Shown piece after piece: positions 10,501 to 20,152 of a stretch of DNA of 64,000 nt. Below the pieces are notes generated by a model. That model worked only from the letters and a program-made list of their open reading frames with translations. It was not told the origin of the DNA and ran no database searches. The first letter of the stretch is position 1; every line of letters starts with the position of its first letter. Where the stretch lies: positions 42,241 through 106,240 of the forward strand of contig PAJV01000008.1 in assembly GCA_002706765.1 (NCBI GenBank), given 5' to 3'. The stretch is from Gimesia sp. (GTDB lineage Bacteria > Planctomycetota > Planctomycetia > Planctomycetales > Planctomycetaceae). Made by a program: the position numbers and the translations under genes.

Positions 10501-11066
10501 CACTGGTGAATGTCTCGGATGATTTTCAGCCGGAATACGAGCCTTACCTGGACGGAGTCATTCCTCGACGAGGGGGGACTGATGTATCAGGTAATTTCTT
10601 TGATTCGTGGATTGGTGCTTCCGCCGGGTCATTGATCGACTTCCCGACTGAAGGACGCACTTTTATCTACACACGTCTCGGCGACAGTAGTGAAATCAGT
10701 GTGTCCTGGTGGAAGCTTTCATTTTATACATGGGTTTTAAGTAGCGCCCTGATTGTCATCGCCTTCGTCATGAGAAAAACACCGTGGGAAAACAAGGTCG
10801 CCGTCCTGATTTTTCTGGTATTCATACTGGCCATGATCGGATTGACGAATGCAGATATGGTGCTGCATGGACTGTATGTAGCCCGGTTTGGAATACTCGC
10901 ATTACTCGCAATCTGGATTTTGTATTCCCTCGCAGGGCTGAGATCTGTTCAACCTGCGACCTACCCAAACACACAAATAACTTCAGGCGGACAGACTGCA
11001 GCGGTGATCCCACCTCCAGAGATCTTCGATGAATTCGAACAGAATCGATCTGACAAAGAGCTGTAA
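7554..11066 (+). CDS. Very large exported membrane-anchored protein, paralogue of the next gene
   Basis: About 1170 residues, function unknown. A signal peptide (residues 1-30, ending SFAQ) is followed near residue 48 by an entry motif LIYIPFKNIKDVF...FMPYLEYLELW, then long beta-rich repeats. Anchors shared with the next protein include the Y-x-AEI strand, IRAHRDLE near residue 523, and strand pairs with alternating hydrophobics. Residues about 705-750 are a Glu/Lys-rich linker. Two to three membrane helices lie at about 1053-1131, so the protein is probably held in a membrane with a large outward domain and a short tail. The upstream GTG at 7545 is an alternative start; ATG 7554 gives the cleaner signal peptide. 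It lies 68 bp before the giant fusion gene, same strand, likely one operon. Confidence 0.75.
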   Translation: MRYLRRAPRFLLFSFIACFCLGISVVSFAQSSVEADKPATSPDNKEADWDRLIYIPFKNIKDVFNKSDATIFMPYLEYLELWARSAGPGTDQELNFPAKAVVTSSSYQAEIQENVARIQCDLTIQVLGDPWVEVPLQFGEAAIGKVSSPKSKVFLRGTGKGSYTLLLSEKGEHQIQIELLTRVKNSPEGRSFEFVCPTVGITTLELLIPEADQSVKITPQLVRLPTSSPADATRVKSTLGATGQISALWYPRESSKPEMDLLASVENSTLVSIRDGLVYTQATLKYDVLRGDMQSARIAVPLNDRILDLTSSNTKIKSWKVEKNADRQVVLIEFLNKLQSGASLQIHTEKEIPEEPFSILGLADSRTDGIHALDVIRESGQIAIIPGESMTFTVTETSGVTRSESAGVPESIQRPDAVYYRFFNPSARLQIKVQPLEARIFVSQLSECSFGEDEIRLGSQLTYDIQRAGIFSFQLKVPEQLEIDSVNVAGLKEYNFDKQSRMLTIALQQKYQGQLKVQIRAHRDLEKIDQESTVNVPLLEPVNVERETGQVAIFAPEAMELIISNPDVIGAQPSTASSRLKSGNLSLASMWDYNRRPVEIPVQIRIRPTRLVADVATSVDVKEQIAEVTSRIHYQVQYAGVDTFRFAVPEAIADLVQIRSLSPGPAPSIKQKSRSEQAVDGWVIWTVTTQRSVQGPYVLEVRYDITPGLQATVTSPEAGEKAAEETEGEKNKETEPEKKKPVETAEGDIALKEIVLSPLKVLGLVKSEGDSRSREVSLSRVYGEIAVQKSKMLSVTTSELDEQLDPIDIRELKLLPQEGFLAFRYFNQPVTLELASTRHKIQDVVETIILKSLVEVVVSKEGRSTYRCRYLMKSSERQQLKVALPAGMEPLSITVAGQPVPLEKADQTQDEEGWSNYFVNVARDQASDQSFLVSLLFTKAVPRITDSFGGNLNLPLPRIGGVKGENVVVQQLKTAIWVPDQYALVNVSDDFQPEYEPYLDGVIPRRGGTDVSGNFFDSWIGASAGSLIDFPTEGRTFIYTRLGDSSEISVSWWKLSFYTWVLSSALIVIAFVMRKTPWENKVAVLIFLVFILAMIGLTNADMVLHGLYVARFGILALLAIWILYSLAGLRSVQPATYPNTQITSGGQTAAVIPPPEIFDEFEQNRSDKEL

Positions 11067-11134
11067 ACTCTGACCGTTTCGATACAAGTGTAATAAGAGT
11101 TTTTCTATGAGTGACTCACATCATGAGGTTCGCC

Positions 11135-14100
11135 ATGAGATTGAATAATAAAAGTTCTGCTGCCAAACCAATTTCTGACAGGCGAATCAGAATTTTACAG
11201 AAGGTATCCACAGGAGCTTTCCTGTTTGTGGTATCCGTTTCTATTTTGAAATTCGGCCTGAATCCACAGGCACTTGCAGCAGAGAAACCGACTGCGAAAC
11301 AAAGCGCGTCTCAAGCTGTTTCAAAAAAATGGCCTGAGACGGCCGTCTATCTTCCCCTGGATCAACTCGATGCGATCATGTCACGAGACAAAAGTGGTGT
11401 GCTGTTATCAAAGAGCGAATATGAGACTTTAAAAAAACAAGCCAAACAGGGGGCAGGCGATGTTGATTTACCCTCGTCCCATGCCCTGATTTATGCTGCC
11501 GACTATCAAACGTCGATTGTCGATCGACAGTTACTGATCAAAGCGACGATTTCGATCAGGCAGTTTCGTCAGCAGTTGACGGTGATCAATCTGCCATTCA
11601 GCGGGTTGGCAGTCGAGTCTGCACAACTTGATCGGCAACCGGCGATGATTGCCCGTACGGCATCCAAGTCACAAATGTTGCAACTCTTCAGCCAAAAGTC
11701 GGGCGAGCATCAACTGGTACTGCAACTCTCGGCACCCTTAAACACAGTAGGCAGTGATCAGGTCTCACAATTCCAACTCCTGCCGGGGGTCGCCAGTCAA
11801 TTTAAAATCGAACTGCCCGAAAAGCAGCACCTGATCGTGAATGAATTAAAGGTCAAACCTTCGGATTCAGCAGAAAAAGTGGTGGCATACGAATTCCCAA
11901 TCGGGGGGACCGGCCAGGTTGGTTTGAAAATAACAGAACAGAGCCGCGAGCAAGCCAACGATTCCCTGATCTTTGCCCGGAGTGGAATCGGTATCTCCGT
12001 CAGTCCCGGTAAAGTCGCCTGGCAGGCGCAGACCACGCTCAGCATTTTTGGCCAGTCACTCGATCAACTGGTACTGAGTGTGCCGCAGAATCTGGAGATC
12101 ATCAGTGTAGAATCGACCGGACTGGAGTCATGGGTGCTCAATGACAGTATGCAGGATCGCCGCCGTACCGAGATTACTCTGAATTATCGTCAACCCGTTG
12201 AAGGCGAACGGCAGATCATCTGTCGCGGTGTAATGACAACCCAGGCAGATGAAACGTGGCAGGTTCCCAATCTGATTATCGAAAAGGTCAACTCCCACGT
12301 CGGCTCGGTATTGATTCGTTATCCCCCCGGTGTCCGCCTGCAGGTGGAAAAAACGAATGATGTCCGTCGTAAGGCGATGCAGGATTCTTCCAGGGACAAA
12401 CGTTCCAAAACAGATCCGGGGCTGGATTATGACTTCTGGCAGCAGAAATTCGAGATCTCCCTGGTAACACAGGAAAAACGTTCCGAAGTGCAAATGGCGG
12501 CTTCCACCGTTGTTGACCTGAATGAGCAGGGCATGGATCTGCGGCTGGTGACAACGGTCGAAAGCCTGTTTGCTCCCATGTTCGAATTTCAAATGAAAAT
12601 ACCGGCAGAGTGGACCATTCTGGGAGCCTCCCTGCAGGATAAGGAGATCGACTGGAAGGAATCGTCCCGGGAAGCCGGCAGCAAACTGGTCAGGCTGTCT
12701 TTTCCTCAACCGTTGCCCGCAAATCAGGAAGCTAAAGTGATTGTGACAGCGCATCGGGATCTGGAAAACTGGCCCCCGGAATCAGAGAGTCAACTGCTGA
12801 ATATTCCCCAGGTGGAATTACCCCAGGCAAAAATTCTGGAAGGATCTTTGATCATCAATGCGGACTCTGACTGGGATCTGGTTCCCAGTGAACTTGTGAA
12901 CCTGGAGCCACTTCAGGAACAGATTCCCCAGATGCGATTTGGGTATCAATATCAGGACAATCAATATTCAGGCAGCCTGAACATTTCACGTAAGCCATTA
13001 CAGCTTGCCGCACACCATCTGCAATATGTCAGGCTGGACCCGACAACCCTGTTTTCACATTTCGAAACGACACTGAATGTCGAGCGAGGCAGTTATCGTT
13101 CCCTGATGGTGGCGCTCCCGGAAAGTGTCAGCCAGGATCTTCAATTTCGATTGATCAATGCAGCGGGGAAAATCTTAGAGCAGGTAGCACAGGAACCCCA
13201 AAATGGTGTGCGTGTCTGGACTTTAAAAATGGATCGTCGCCTGAGTGGCAAACAGATTCTGAGCGTCACTGTGGAACAGCCTCGCCAGAAAGGGGAAGCC
13301 GTGATTGTTCCCCAACTGCAGATTATGTCTGCAGATCGACAGTACGGCGAAGTGGCATTCGAAGCCGAGGGAGATCAGCGACTCAAAATCAAGGCAACGG
13401 GAATTCGCGGGCAGACTCTGGCGACCATCGATGCCGCCGAATTACCAGTTCCCGTCGCTTACCAGCCTCAGGAAAGGATTGTGGCCGCTTATCGGTTTGT
13501 TGGTATCGGACACCAGATTGAAGTTCTGGAAACACGCTTTAATCAGACTGCCGTCCCCACGGCCATTGCGCACCTCATGTCTCTTAAAAGTGTGATCGGC
13601 CCCAACGGAGAAGTACAAAATGAAGTGCTCCTTCATTTTTCCGCAGTCGGGATTCAGGCATTGCAGATTTCCTTGCCAGAAGGAGCGGAATTACTTTCAG
13701 CACTCGTTCAAGGAACCCCCGTTGAAGTTCGCAAAACGGAGAATGCGTTTATTGTCCCGATCACTTCAGATGTGCAGGAACATAATGCTCACACACTTCA
13801 GTTATTATACGACGCTAATCGATTGATGACTCAAGAATCCAATCAGCTGTCACAGTCTCCACCTCGGATCTCAGTCGTCGATGGTACGGGGGCGATTCAA
13901 CCCTTACAGGTTTTAAATCAGACCTGGTCAATTCTATATCCTTACGATTATTTTGTCTCAGCAAGTTCGGGTGATTTCGTCCCGGATCAGCCTCTGCCTC
14001 GCCTGGGTATCCTGGAAAATCTCCGCCAGCATATCAGCCTGGTGTCCGCTAGAAGTGTATTCTATCGGTCTATGATTATCTTTTTTCTGGTGATCACAAT

Positions 14101-17100
14101 TTTTGTGAGTATCTTCGCTTTTCGTAAGGGTGGATTCAGTGCCGTCATCACACTGCTCGCAGGTTTATGCCTGTTGCTGGCTGTCATTGGATTGATAATG
14201 GATTCTGGGATGCGAGCTTCTTCTCGTGAAGTATCAATCAGTCAAGGAGAAGCCCCTTTACCATCAGCTTATTACCTGAACGATGGTGTCGAACCTCAAG
14301 AAGGGACCGATGTTCGATTTCGGGATACCACTGTACCACTCGGTGGCGATTTCGATTTGAACGTCCAGCATGAAGCGGCACCCACGACTCACCCGGAAGA
14401 AGGTTTGACATATGGTTCCCAGCCTGCAGAAGTGGCTAATCAACGGTTACTCATGAAATCCAAACGCAGAATTGAAGGGGGCAAGGTATTTCAGCAATCT
14501 GGTCAGTCACCACGTATTAATGTTACACGGATCTCGCCGGACTCATCAATACAGGGCAAAGCTACTGACCTGCCTGGTCGTACTGCGGGAGAAGCTGACA
14601 AAAAGGAAAACGGAGATCAATTGGACGTTGCCAATCCCGAGCGGGCTTTGGGCGGACGATTGTCCGTGATCGCTTCACTGCCTCAACCGGAGAAATTCCG
14701 ATCAATGGCATTTCAATATTATGGCGAGCCTCAGGAACAGCCCTTATCGCTGCAGGTTTCCCTGCAGCAGGCACGATCAAGTCAAAAGTTCTTTCTGGCG
14801 GTGATGTTCGGCGTCCTCTGGGCAGGCTGGTTACTGCGAAGATTAGCCTGCTATCATAAACTACTGCTTCTCCTGGCCGGAGTACTGTTACCTGTGGCTT
14901 GTAGTTCTCTGTTTCCTGTCCGTTTTCAACCCGTGCTGGACGGCCTGTTCATCGGCACTTTACTTACCGGTGTATTATGGGGTATCGAATGGCTGATTCG
15001 AACTCTCAAACGGGAATTCAAAGGCGCCATGAAGACTCCTTCCACGAAACAGGCAACAATAGCATCTCTGCTGTTGCTGGGATTTATTGGCACTAATTCT
15101 ACTCCCGTGTTTGCCCAGAAAAAGCCGATCGCGGTGGAAGCCCAACATCAGACGATCGACAGTCTGCCAACGCTGCCTCAGAATCTGATCATTCCTTACG
15201 AAACGGGAACAGATCCACTCGCTTCGCAACGGATTTTTCTACCTCGCGAGGAATTCAAACGGCTCTGGAATGCCGCCCATCCCGACCAACCACTCAACCA
15301 GGAGACAGACTCTCTGGGAGCGATCAGTCAGGCTTTGTATTCCGCCGAAGTCAAACCCGGCGCTGAACCGGGGCAGGCAGTCGTGCATATCACGGGCAGG
15401 CTGGTCATTCATACTACGGGCTCTCAACCTGTCACAATTCCGCTCCCCCTGGGAAAAGCTGCGCTCAGCAGTGCCACATTAGATGGGAAATCAGCGACTC
15501 TGCTGACGCATCCGCTTAACCAGTTGAGTGCGACGAAATCCGTTGCAGAACATGTTTATTCCATCGTGGTTACCAAACCGGGATTGCACCTTCTGGATCT
15601 GGAATTTGATCTGCCCGCCCAACAGACCGGATCATCCGGCAACTTTCAGTTGAACCTTCATCCTGTAGCCAGTGGACGATTGACGGTAAATCTTCCCAGC
15701 CCGGATGCAGAAATCAGCGTGACCGGAATTCGTACAACGTATCGCAAAGTGAAAGCAGCGGACAAAGCGACTCTCGAACTGCCGATCGACGAGGGCGGAG
15801 ACATCCAGATTGCCTGGAGACCAGCCGAAGAGCGGGGCGCCATTCAGGGCATTATCCAATGTCAGACAACGCAGGCAGTTTTGATTCAGGATGCCGGTGT
15901 GCAACTTCAGAGCACGCATCAATTTCGGGTTCGCCAGGGTCAGATCAACCAGGCGATTTTAAAAATCTCCGAAGACCTGCAAATTCAATCGATTACCGGT
16001 CCTGATGTGGGCGGCTGGGAGATCATGGGGAGCGGCGCAGCCCGTCAGATCAAAGTCTTTCTGCGACGAGATATCAAAGAAACGACCAGTATCAAATTGA
16101 TTGCGTTTCAATCTCTGTCAGTCGGGAAACAGTCCCGCAAACTGGAACTACCTCAAGTTGTTCCAGAAAATGTGACAAATGAAAATGGAACGATTGGCGT
16201 ATACGCTCAGTCTCAGTTCCAGATACGCCCTGAAAAAATCAGTGGTGCAATTCAGATTGATACTGCCCAGTTTAATAATCCGGAGACATCAACCTCGGAT
16301 TGGAAAGTCGATGGGCTGGCGCTGAAGCCGCAGTGGGCTTATCGATTCTCCCGCCGACCTCTCTCGCTGGAATTCTCCCTGTCACGACGTCAATCTGATA
16401 AGCAGGCAATTGCCGAACATTCCGTTTTTGTCTCACCTCGTAAGATAAGCCTTTCCAGTCGAATTCGATATCAGTTGAAAGGGATTCCGGAATCCACGTT
16501 TGTCCTGGAATTGCCAGAATCCTACCTGGTACTAAATGTGACTGCCACGGGCATGGATGACTGGTACGTGATTGAACAGAATGCGGATGACATGCGTGTT
16601 CTGGTCGTTGAATTTGCAGAGCTCAAAACCGATCAGGTAGAAATTGTCTGTGAAGGGGTCATTCCGCGGGATGCCAGTCAGAGTAAAGCAGAAGTAATGA
16701 TTTTGACGCCTCTGGAAGTCTCTGCAGTGCGCAGTGATCTGGCAATCTGGTGTGATGATTCTCTGGTGGCCCGTGCGCCCGAACTGGAAGACTGGCGTGC
16801 CATTTCTGCGGAAGAGTTGCCGGCGGATATGAGGTCACAGCAGTCTCGTTTACCCCAATTTGCGTTTCGTTCTACAGCAGAGTTGCCTGAATGGATCAAA
16901 CTGGATCTGGTGCCGGCACAACCATCCATTACAGCCAATTCCCTGGTAATGACCACGGTCGGAAATGTTTCGGTAAGTCATACCGTCGCGATTCGCTGGT
17001 CGATTCAGGGAGCGGCGACAGACACTCTGTCATTTACGACGCCTCTGGAACTGGGTGAGCATCTTGATTTTCGCGGCGATGGAATTCGCCAGGTAGATAA

Positions 17101-19393
17101 ACGGGTCATTGGTGATGCCGTTGTGCAATGGACCGTTCATTTGCAGAATTCCGTAGAGGGAGCTTACTTCATCACGGCGGAATCTACGCAGTCCCCTCCA
17201 GCGTCAGAGCAGATTGATATTCCCCGGGTGCGTGTGATGAACACCAGTGGGCTGGTTGATCCGCAAACCACGGAACTGGAAACACAACAGCATTATCTGA
17301 TGATGGTAAATCATTCCTGGGCTCGACTCTCCCTGATGAATCCGGAGAGTGTGGTCTCCGTCAGCCGGGATGAAATGCCCTTGCAGATTATTGACTCCCT
17401 GGCCAATCAGGCGATGCTGCTGGCACGTATCATCGAGACGGCAAATCCCCCTCAGTTTCAGATTCAACAGTTTCAATCGGACCAGGGAGCTGCTGCCGCC
17501 GTAAACCTGTCGGAACTGACCACAGTGCTGGCACATGACGGCAGCTGGAAAACGCATGCTGAATATCGGATTCGCAATCGATCTCGTCAGTTTCTGGCGA
17601 TACGGATTCCTGAGAAGTCTCAAATTCTGAGCGCGTTCGTTAAAAATGTTCCCGTGGCTCCGGTACTCTTGAAACAGGAAACAGAGAAAGCAGGTAGCGA
17701 ACAACAGATCTATCTGCTGGCACTTCCCAAAACGAGTGCCGCCGATCTCTCATTTGGGGTGAATCTGGTTCTCTCAGGGCGGTTGTCCAAGCCCTTGCCC
17801 CAGGGCGCATTTCGCTGGCAGGCGGATGTGATTGATCTACAACCACCCCAGGTGGTGCTGCCTGCGGAAAATGCGGAATATGGTATTCCGGTCGCACAGA
17901 CCCGATGGAACGTGTATATCCCGGATGATTATTCTGCCACTCCCCGGCTGGATGATCCACGCACTAACATGACTCCTGTTGAATCTCATCAGGCTCAGGA
18001 AGACACATCGCTGACCAGCATGGTGAAGGATGTAGAGAACCTGTATTCGGTTTACAGCAGCAGTAAAAGTGATCGCGTTCGCAGCCGTGCGATCACCAAC
18101 CTGAAACAGCTGGAAAAGAAATTAGATTCCGGATTACAGCAGGGGCAACAGGGCCAGCGAATCAAACAGCAGATCAGTGAGATTCAGTTAAAGGAGCAGC
18201 AGCGACAAGCCCAGAAAGAAAAACTGTTAGGTGAAGCTAAGGATGCGAATGCAGATGGTCAAGTTGATTTCGATTCGGAAGAGACTTTCAATCAGCTGGT
18301 CATCGGAAATAATGCTGCACTGTTTGAAGCGAACAGGTCACAGAATCAGTCCTCACAATGGGGGTTACAGCAGGCAGGGACTCCCATCGGGCAACCAGGA
18401 CCGCCGAATCTTCCATTAGGAAGTTCCAAGAGTTTGAAAAGTCATACTATTCGAGGTATCGGTTCAAAAAATATGCCCAAACCAGTTGATTCTTTCGGCG
18501 TTGACGTGAATGGCGTTGATAGCCGTGCGCTCCGACGCCAGCAGAGCCTGCAGAATACGACTGACCAACTGCAATCACAGATGAGACCATTGCAGGAAGA
18601 AAAGAAACTCGGGCTACCTGAAATGCAATCGCAGGCCCGCACTGAATCAGCGAAATCCAGAACGTTGGAAGCGCTGGTTGAGAAATTTAATGATTCGGTT
18701 GATCAGCGACGCTATGAAGAAGCGGAAGCGATCGCGAAACAGGCAAAAGAACTTGATCCTCAGAATCCTGTGGCCGAAACTATGAAATACAAATCAATGT
18801 TCCTGCGACGGGGAGCAGCCAACAATGCCATAGCTGACAATAATGAAAGCAACGTCTGGAATCAATTGAATGATGTGGAAGAGTCATTGGCAGATGCCTA
18901 TGATCCTCAACGTAAACCACTTACCGGTGGTGGAATAGGTGGGGGCGTTCTGTCGGCTTCAGAACCCCTGAATGAGAAACGAAAATCATCAAGTGGAAAA
19001 TCGCAGTCGCAACAGAATCCACTGGAAGGCTGGACACAGGCGGGTGGGATATCGTTGGAATTTGATATTCCATTGCAGGGACACAAACTCGAATTCAAAA
19101 AAATCAGCGGTCAACCTCGTTTGGCACTAGATGTGCGACCCGATAATACTTTGGAGTTTGGCGCTGCGTTGATATGGACGGTCGTCTGGATTGTAATCCT
19201 GGTTGCCTTGCTCTGGGGACTGCCTCGGATTGTTCGATCAGAGGCAGCACAAAAATGGCTGGGAATCACTCTGGTGGTGATCGGTCTGGTCGGCTGGTTA
19301 TTCCTGGCTGGTGGGATTGCCAGCTTTGCCATAGCCTGCTTTCTGATCGGTGCAATCTGCCTGTCTTGCCTGTATGTAAAGCGAACCGCTTGA
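11135..19393 (+). CDS. Giant exported two-module protein of unknown function
   Basis: About 2753 residues. Module one: hydrophobic N-terminal export segment (residues 23-45), entry motif AVYLPLDQLDAIM...LLSKSEYETL, beta-rich body with AHRDLENW near residue 539, then membrane helices at about 975-1030 and 1220-1290. Module two begins at residue 1299 with an internal Met followed by a complete signal-peptide-like segment ending VFAQ, and the same entry motif (LIIPYETG...FLPREEFKRLW). Its C-terminus has a Gln/Lys-rich coiled region (about 2290-2360), a TPR-like helix pair (YEEAEAIAKQAKELDPQNP, about 2540) and two final membrane helices. ATG 11135 has GAGG upstream; 11111 and 11123 are alternatives. 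No family name is known to me. Envelope scaffold or surface-layer role is speculation. Confidence 0.75.
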   Translation: MRLNNKSSAAKPISDRRIRILQKVSTGAFLFVVSVSILKFGLNPQALAAEKPTAKQSASQAVSKKWPETAVYLPLDQLDAIMSRDKSGVLLSKSEYETLKKQAKQGAGDVDLPSSHALIYAADYQTSIVDRQLLIKATISIRQFRQQLTVINLPFSGLAVESAQLDRQPAMIARTASKSQMLQLFSQKSGEHQLVLQLSAPLNTVGSDQVSQFQLLPGVASQFKIELPEKQHLIVNELKVKPSDSAEKVVAYEFPIGGTGQVGLKITEQSREQANDSLIFARSGIGISVSPGKVAWQAQTTLSIFGQSLDQLVLSVPQNLEIISVESTGLESWVLNDSMQDRRRTEITLNYRQPVEGERQIICRGVMTTQADETWQVPNLIIEKVNSHVGSVLIRYPPGVRLQVEKTNDVRRKAMQDSSRDKRSKTDPGLDYDFWQQKFEISLVTQEKRSEVQMAASTVVDLNEQGMDLRLVTTVESLFAPMFEFQMKIPAEWTILGASLQDKEIDWKESSREAGSKLVRLSFPQPLPANQEAKVIVTAHRDLENWPPESESQLLNIPQVELPQAKILEGSLIINADSDWDLVPSELVNLEPLQEQIPQMRFGYQYQDNQYSGSLNISRKPLQLAAHHLQYVRLDPTTLFSHFETTLNVERGSYRSLMVALPESVSQDLQFRLINAAGKILEQVAQEPQNGVRVWTLKMDRRLSGKQILSVTVEQPRQKGEAVIVPQLQIMSADRQYGEVAFEAEGDQRLKIKATGIRGQTLATIDAAELPVPVAYQPQERIVAAYRFVGIGHQIEVLETRFNQTAVPTAIAHLMSLKSVIGPNGEVQNEVLLHFSAVGIQALQISLPEGAELLSALVQGTPVEVRKTENAFIVPITSDVQEHNAHTLQLLYDANRLMTQESNQLSQSPPRISVVDGTGAIQPLQVLNQTWSILYPYDYFVSASSGDFVPDQPLPRLGILENLRQHISLVSARSVFYRSMIIFFLVITIFVSIFAFRKGGFSAVITLLAGLCLLLAVIGLIMDSGMRASSREVSISQGEAPLPSAYYLNDGVEPQEGTDVRFRDTTVPLGGDFDLNVQHEAAPTTHPEEGLTYGSQPAEVANQRLLMKSKRRIEGGKVFQQSGQSPRINVTRISPDSSIQGKATDLPGRTAGEADKKENGDQLDVANPERALGGRLSVIASLPQPEKFRSMAFQYYGEPQEQPLSLQVSLQQARSSQKFFLAVMFGVLWAGWLLRRLACYHKLLLLLAGVLLPVACSSLFPVRFQPVLDGLFIGTLLTGVLWGIEWLIRTLKREFKGAMKTPSTKQATIASLLLLGFIGTNSTPVFAQKKPIAVEAQHQTIDSLPTLPQNLIIPYETGTDPLASQRIFLPREEFKRLWNAAHPDQPLNQETDSLGAISQALYSAEVKPGAEPGQAVVHITGRLVIHTTGSQPVTIPLPLGKAALSSATLDGKSATLLTHPLNQLSATKSVAEHVYSIVVTKPGLHLLDLEFDLPAQQTGSSGNFQLNLHPVASGRLTVNLPSPDAEISVTGIRTTYRKVKAADKATLELPIDEGGDIQIAWRPAEERGAIQGIIQCQTTQAVLIQDAGVQLQSTHQFRVRQGQINQAILKISEDLQIQSITGPDVGGWEIMGSGAARQIKVFLRRDIKETTSIKLIAFQSLSVGKQSRKLELPQVVPENVTNENGTIGVYAQSQFQIRPEKISGAIQIDTAQFNNPETSTSDWKVDGLALKPQWAYRFSRRPLSLEFSLSRRQSDKQAIAEHSVFVSPRKISLSSRIRYQLKGIPESTFVLELPESYLVLNVTATGMDDWYVIEQNADDMRVLVVEFAELKTDQVEIVCEGVIPRDASQSKAEVMILTPLEVSAVRSDLAIWCDDSLVARAPELEDWRAISAEELPADMRSQQSRLPQFAFRSTAELPEWIKLDLVPAQPSITANSLVMTTVGNVSVSHTVAIRWSIQGAATDTLSFTTPLELGEHLDFRGDGIRQVDKRVIGDAVVQWTVHLQNSVEGAYFITAESTQSPPASEQIDIPRVRVMNTSGLVDPQTTELETQQHYLMMVNHSWARLSLMNPESVVSVSRDEMPLQIIDSLANQAMLLARIIETANPPQFQIQQFQSDQGAAAAVNLSELTTVLAHDGSWKTHAEYRIRNRSRQFLAIRIPEKSQILSAFVKNVPVAPVLLKQETEKAGSEQQIYLLALPKTSAADLSFGVNLVLSGRLSKPLPQGAFRWQADVIDLQPPQVVLPAENAEYGIPVAQTRWNVYIPDDYSATPRLDDPRTNMTPVESHQAQEDTSLTSMVKDVENLYSVYSSSKSDRVRSRAITNLKQLEKKLDSGLQQGQQGQRIKQQISEIQLKEQQRQAQKEKLLGEAKDANADGQVDFDSEETFNQLVIGNNAALFEANRSQNQSSQWGLQQAGTPIGQPGPPNLPLGSSKSLKSHTIRGIGSKNMPKPVDSFGVDVNGVDSRALRRQQSLQNTTDQLQSQMRPLQEEKKLGLPEMQSQARTESAKSRTLEALVEKFNDSVDQRRYEEAEAIAKQAKELDPQNPVAETMKYKSMFLRRGAANNAIADNNESNVWNQLNDVEESLADAYDPQRKPLTGGGIGGGVLSASEPLNEKRKSSSGKSQSQQNPLEGWTQAGGISLEFDIPLQGHKLEFKKISGQPRLALDVRPDNTLEFGAALIWTVVWIVILVALLWGLPRIVRSEAAQKWLGITLVVIGLVGWLFLAGGIASFAIACFLIGAICLSCLYVKRTA

Positions 19394-19468
19394 AATTGTT
19401 TGTTGATCTGTTGTATCTTGCTGTTAAGCAAATGAACTTCATTCAGCACTCCCATCTCAGAGGCAATT

Positions 19469-20152
19469 ATGACGACAAAAATCACCTGGCTGGGGCATTC
19501 GTCCTTTCAGATAGAAACCGCTGGTAAAACTATCCTGCTGGATCCATTTTTCACCGGAAATCCTTCTGCCATCCTGGAAGCGGCAACGGTTGAAGCCGAT
19601 GCCATTATAGTCAGCCACGGTCATGGTGACCATGTTGGCGATACGGTCGATATTGCCAAACGGACCGGTGCATTGGTGATTGCCAACTTTGAGATCATTG
19701 AATGGATGGGAAAGCAGGGAATTGAAAACGTGCATCCGCAGCATATCGGCGGGGCACACCAATACGACTTTGGGACAGTCAAGCTGACAATTGCCCATCA
19801 TGGTTCCATGCTGCCGGACGGAAGTAACGGAGGGAGTCCCTGTGGTATCCTGTTGAAACTGGACGGCGGAACCATTTACTTCGCGGCGGACACCGGTTTG
19901 TTTTATGACATGAAGTTGATCGGTGAAGAAGGCATTGATCTGGCGATTCTACCCATTGGTGATAATTTCACCATGGGGCCGGCAGACTCGGTCAAGGCAA
20001 CAAAACTGATTCAACCAAAGCGGGTATTACCCATGCATTATAATACCTGGCCGCTCATAGAACAGGATGCTTCCGCATGGGCCGATCAGATTCGCGGACA
20101 GACTGCTGCGGAACCAGTGGTGCTGGATCCGGGTGGATCCTGCTCACTCTGA
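19469..20152 (+). CDS. UPF0173 metal-dependent hydrolase
   Basis: A 227-residue metallo-beta-lactamase-fold protein of the UPF0173 type (YtkL-like). The zinc motif His50-x-His52-x-Asp54-His55 is intact in SHGHGDHVGD, and later ligands appear in AHHGSM, FAADTGL and LPMHYNTWP. There is no signal peptide, so it is cytoplasmic. The family's substrate is not established. AGAGG lies just upstream of the ATG. The last 9 bases overlap tail-to-tail with the Rieske gene on the other strand. Confidence 0.9.
   Translation: MTTKITWLGHSSFQIETAGKTILLDPFFTGNPSAILEAATVEADAIIVSHGHGDHVGDTVDIAKRTGALVIANFEIIEWMGKQGIENVHPQHIGGAHQYDFGTVKLTIAHHGSMLPDGSNGGSPCGILLKLDGGTIYFAADTGLFYDMKLIGEEGIDLAILPIGDNFTMGPADSVKATKLIQPKRVLPMHYNTWPLIEQDASAWADQIRGQTAAEPVVLDPGGSCSL

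Noticed and set aside
12128-12754. 208-codon frame antisense to the giant gene
   Set aside because: Composition is atypical, it is wholly inside a well-supported coding region on the other strand, and no motif is visible.
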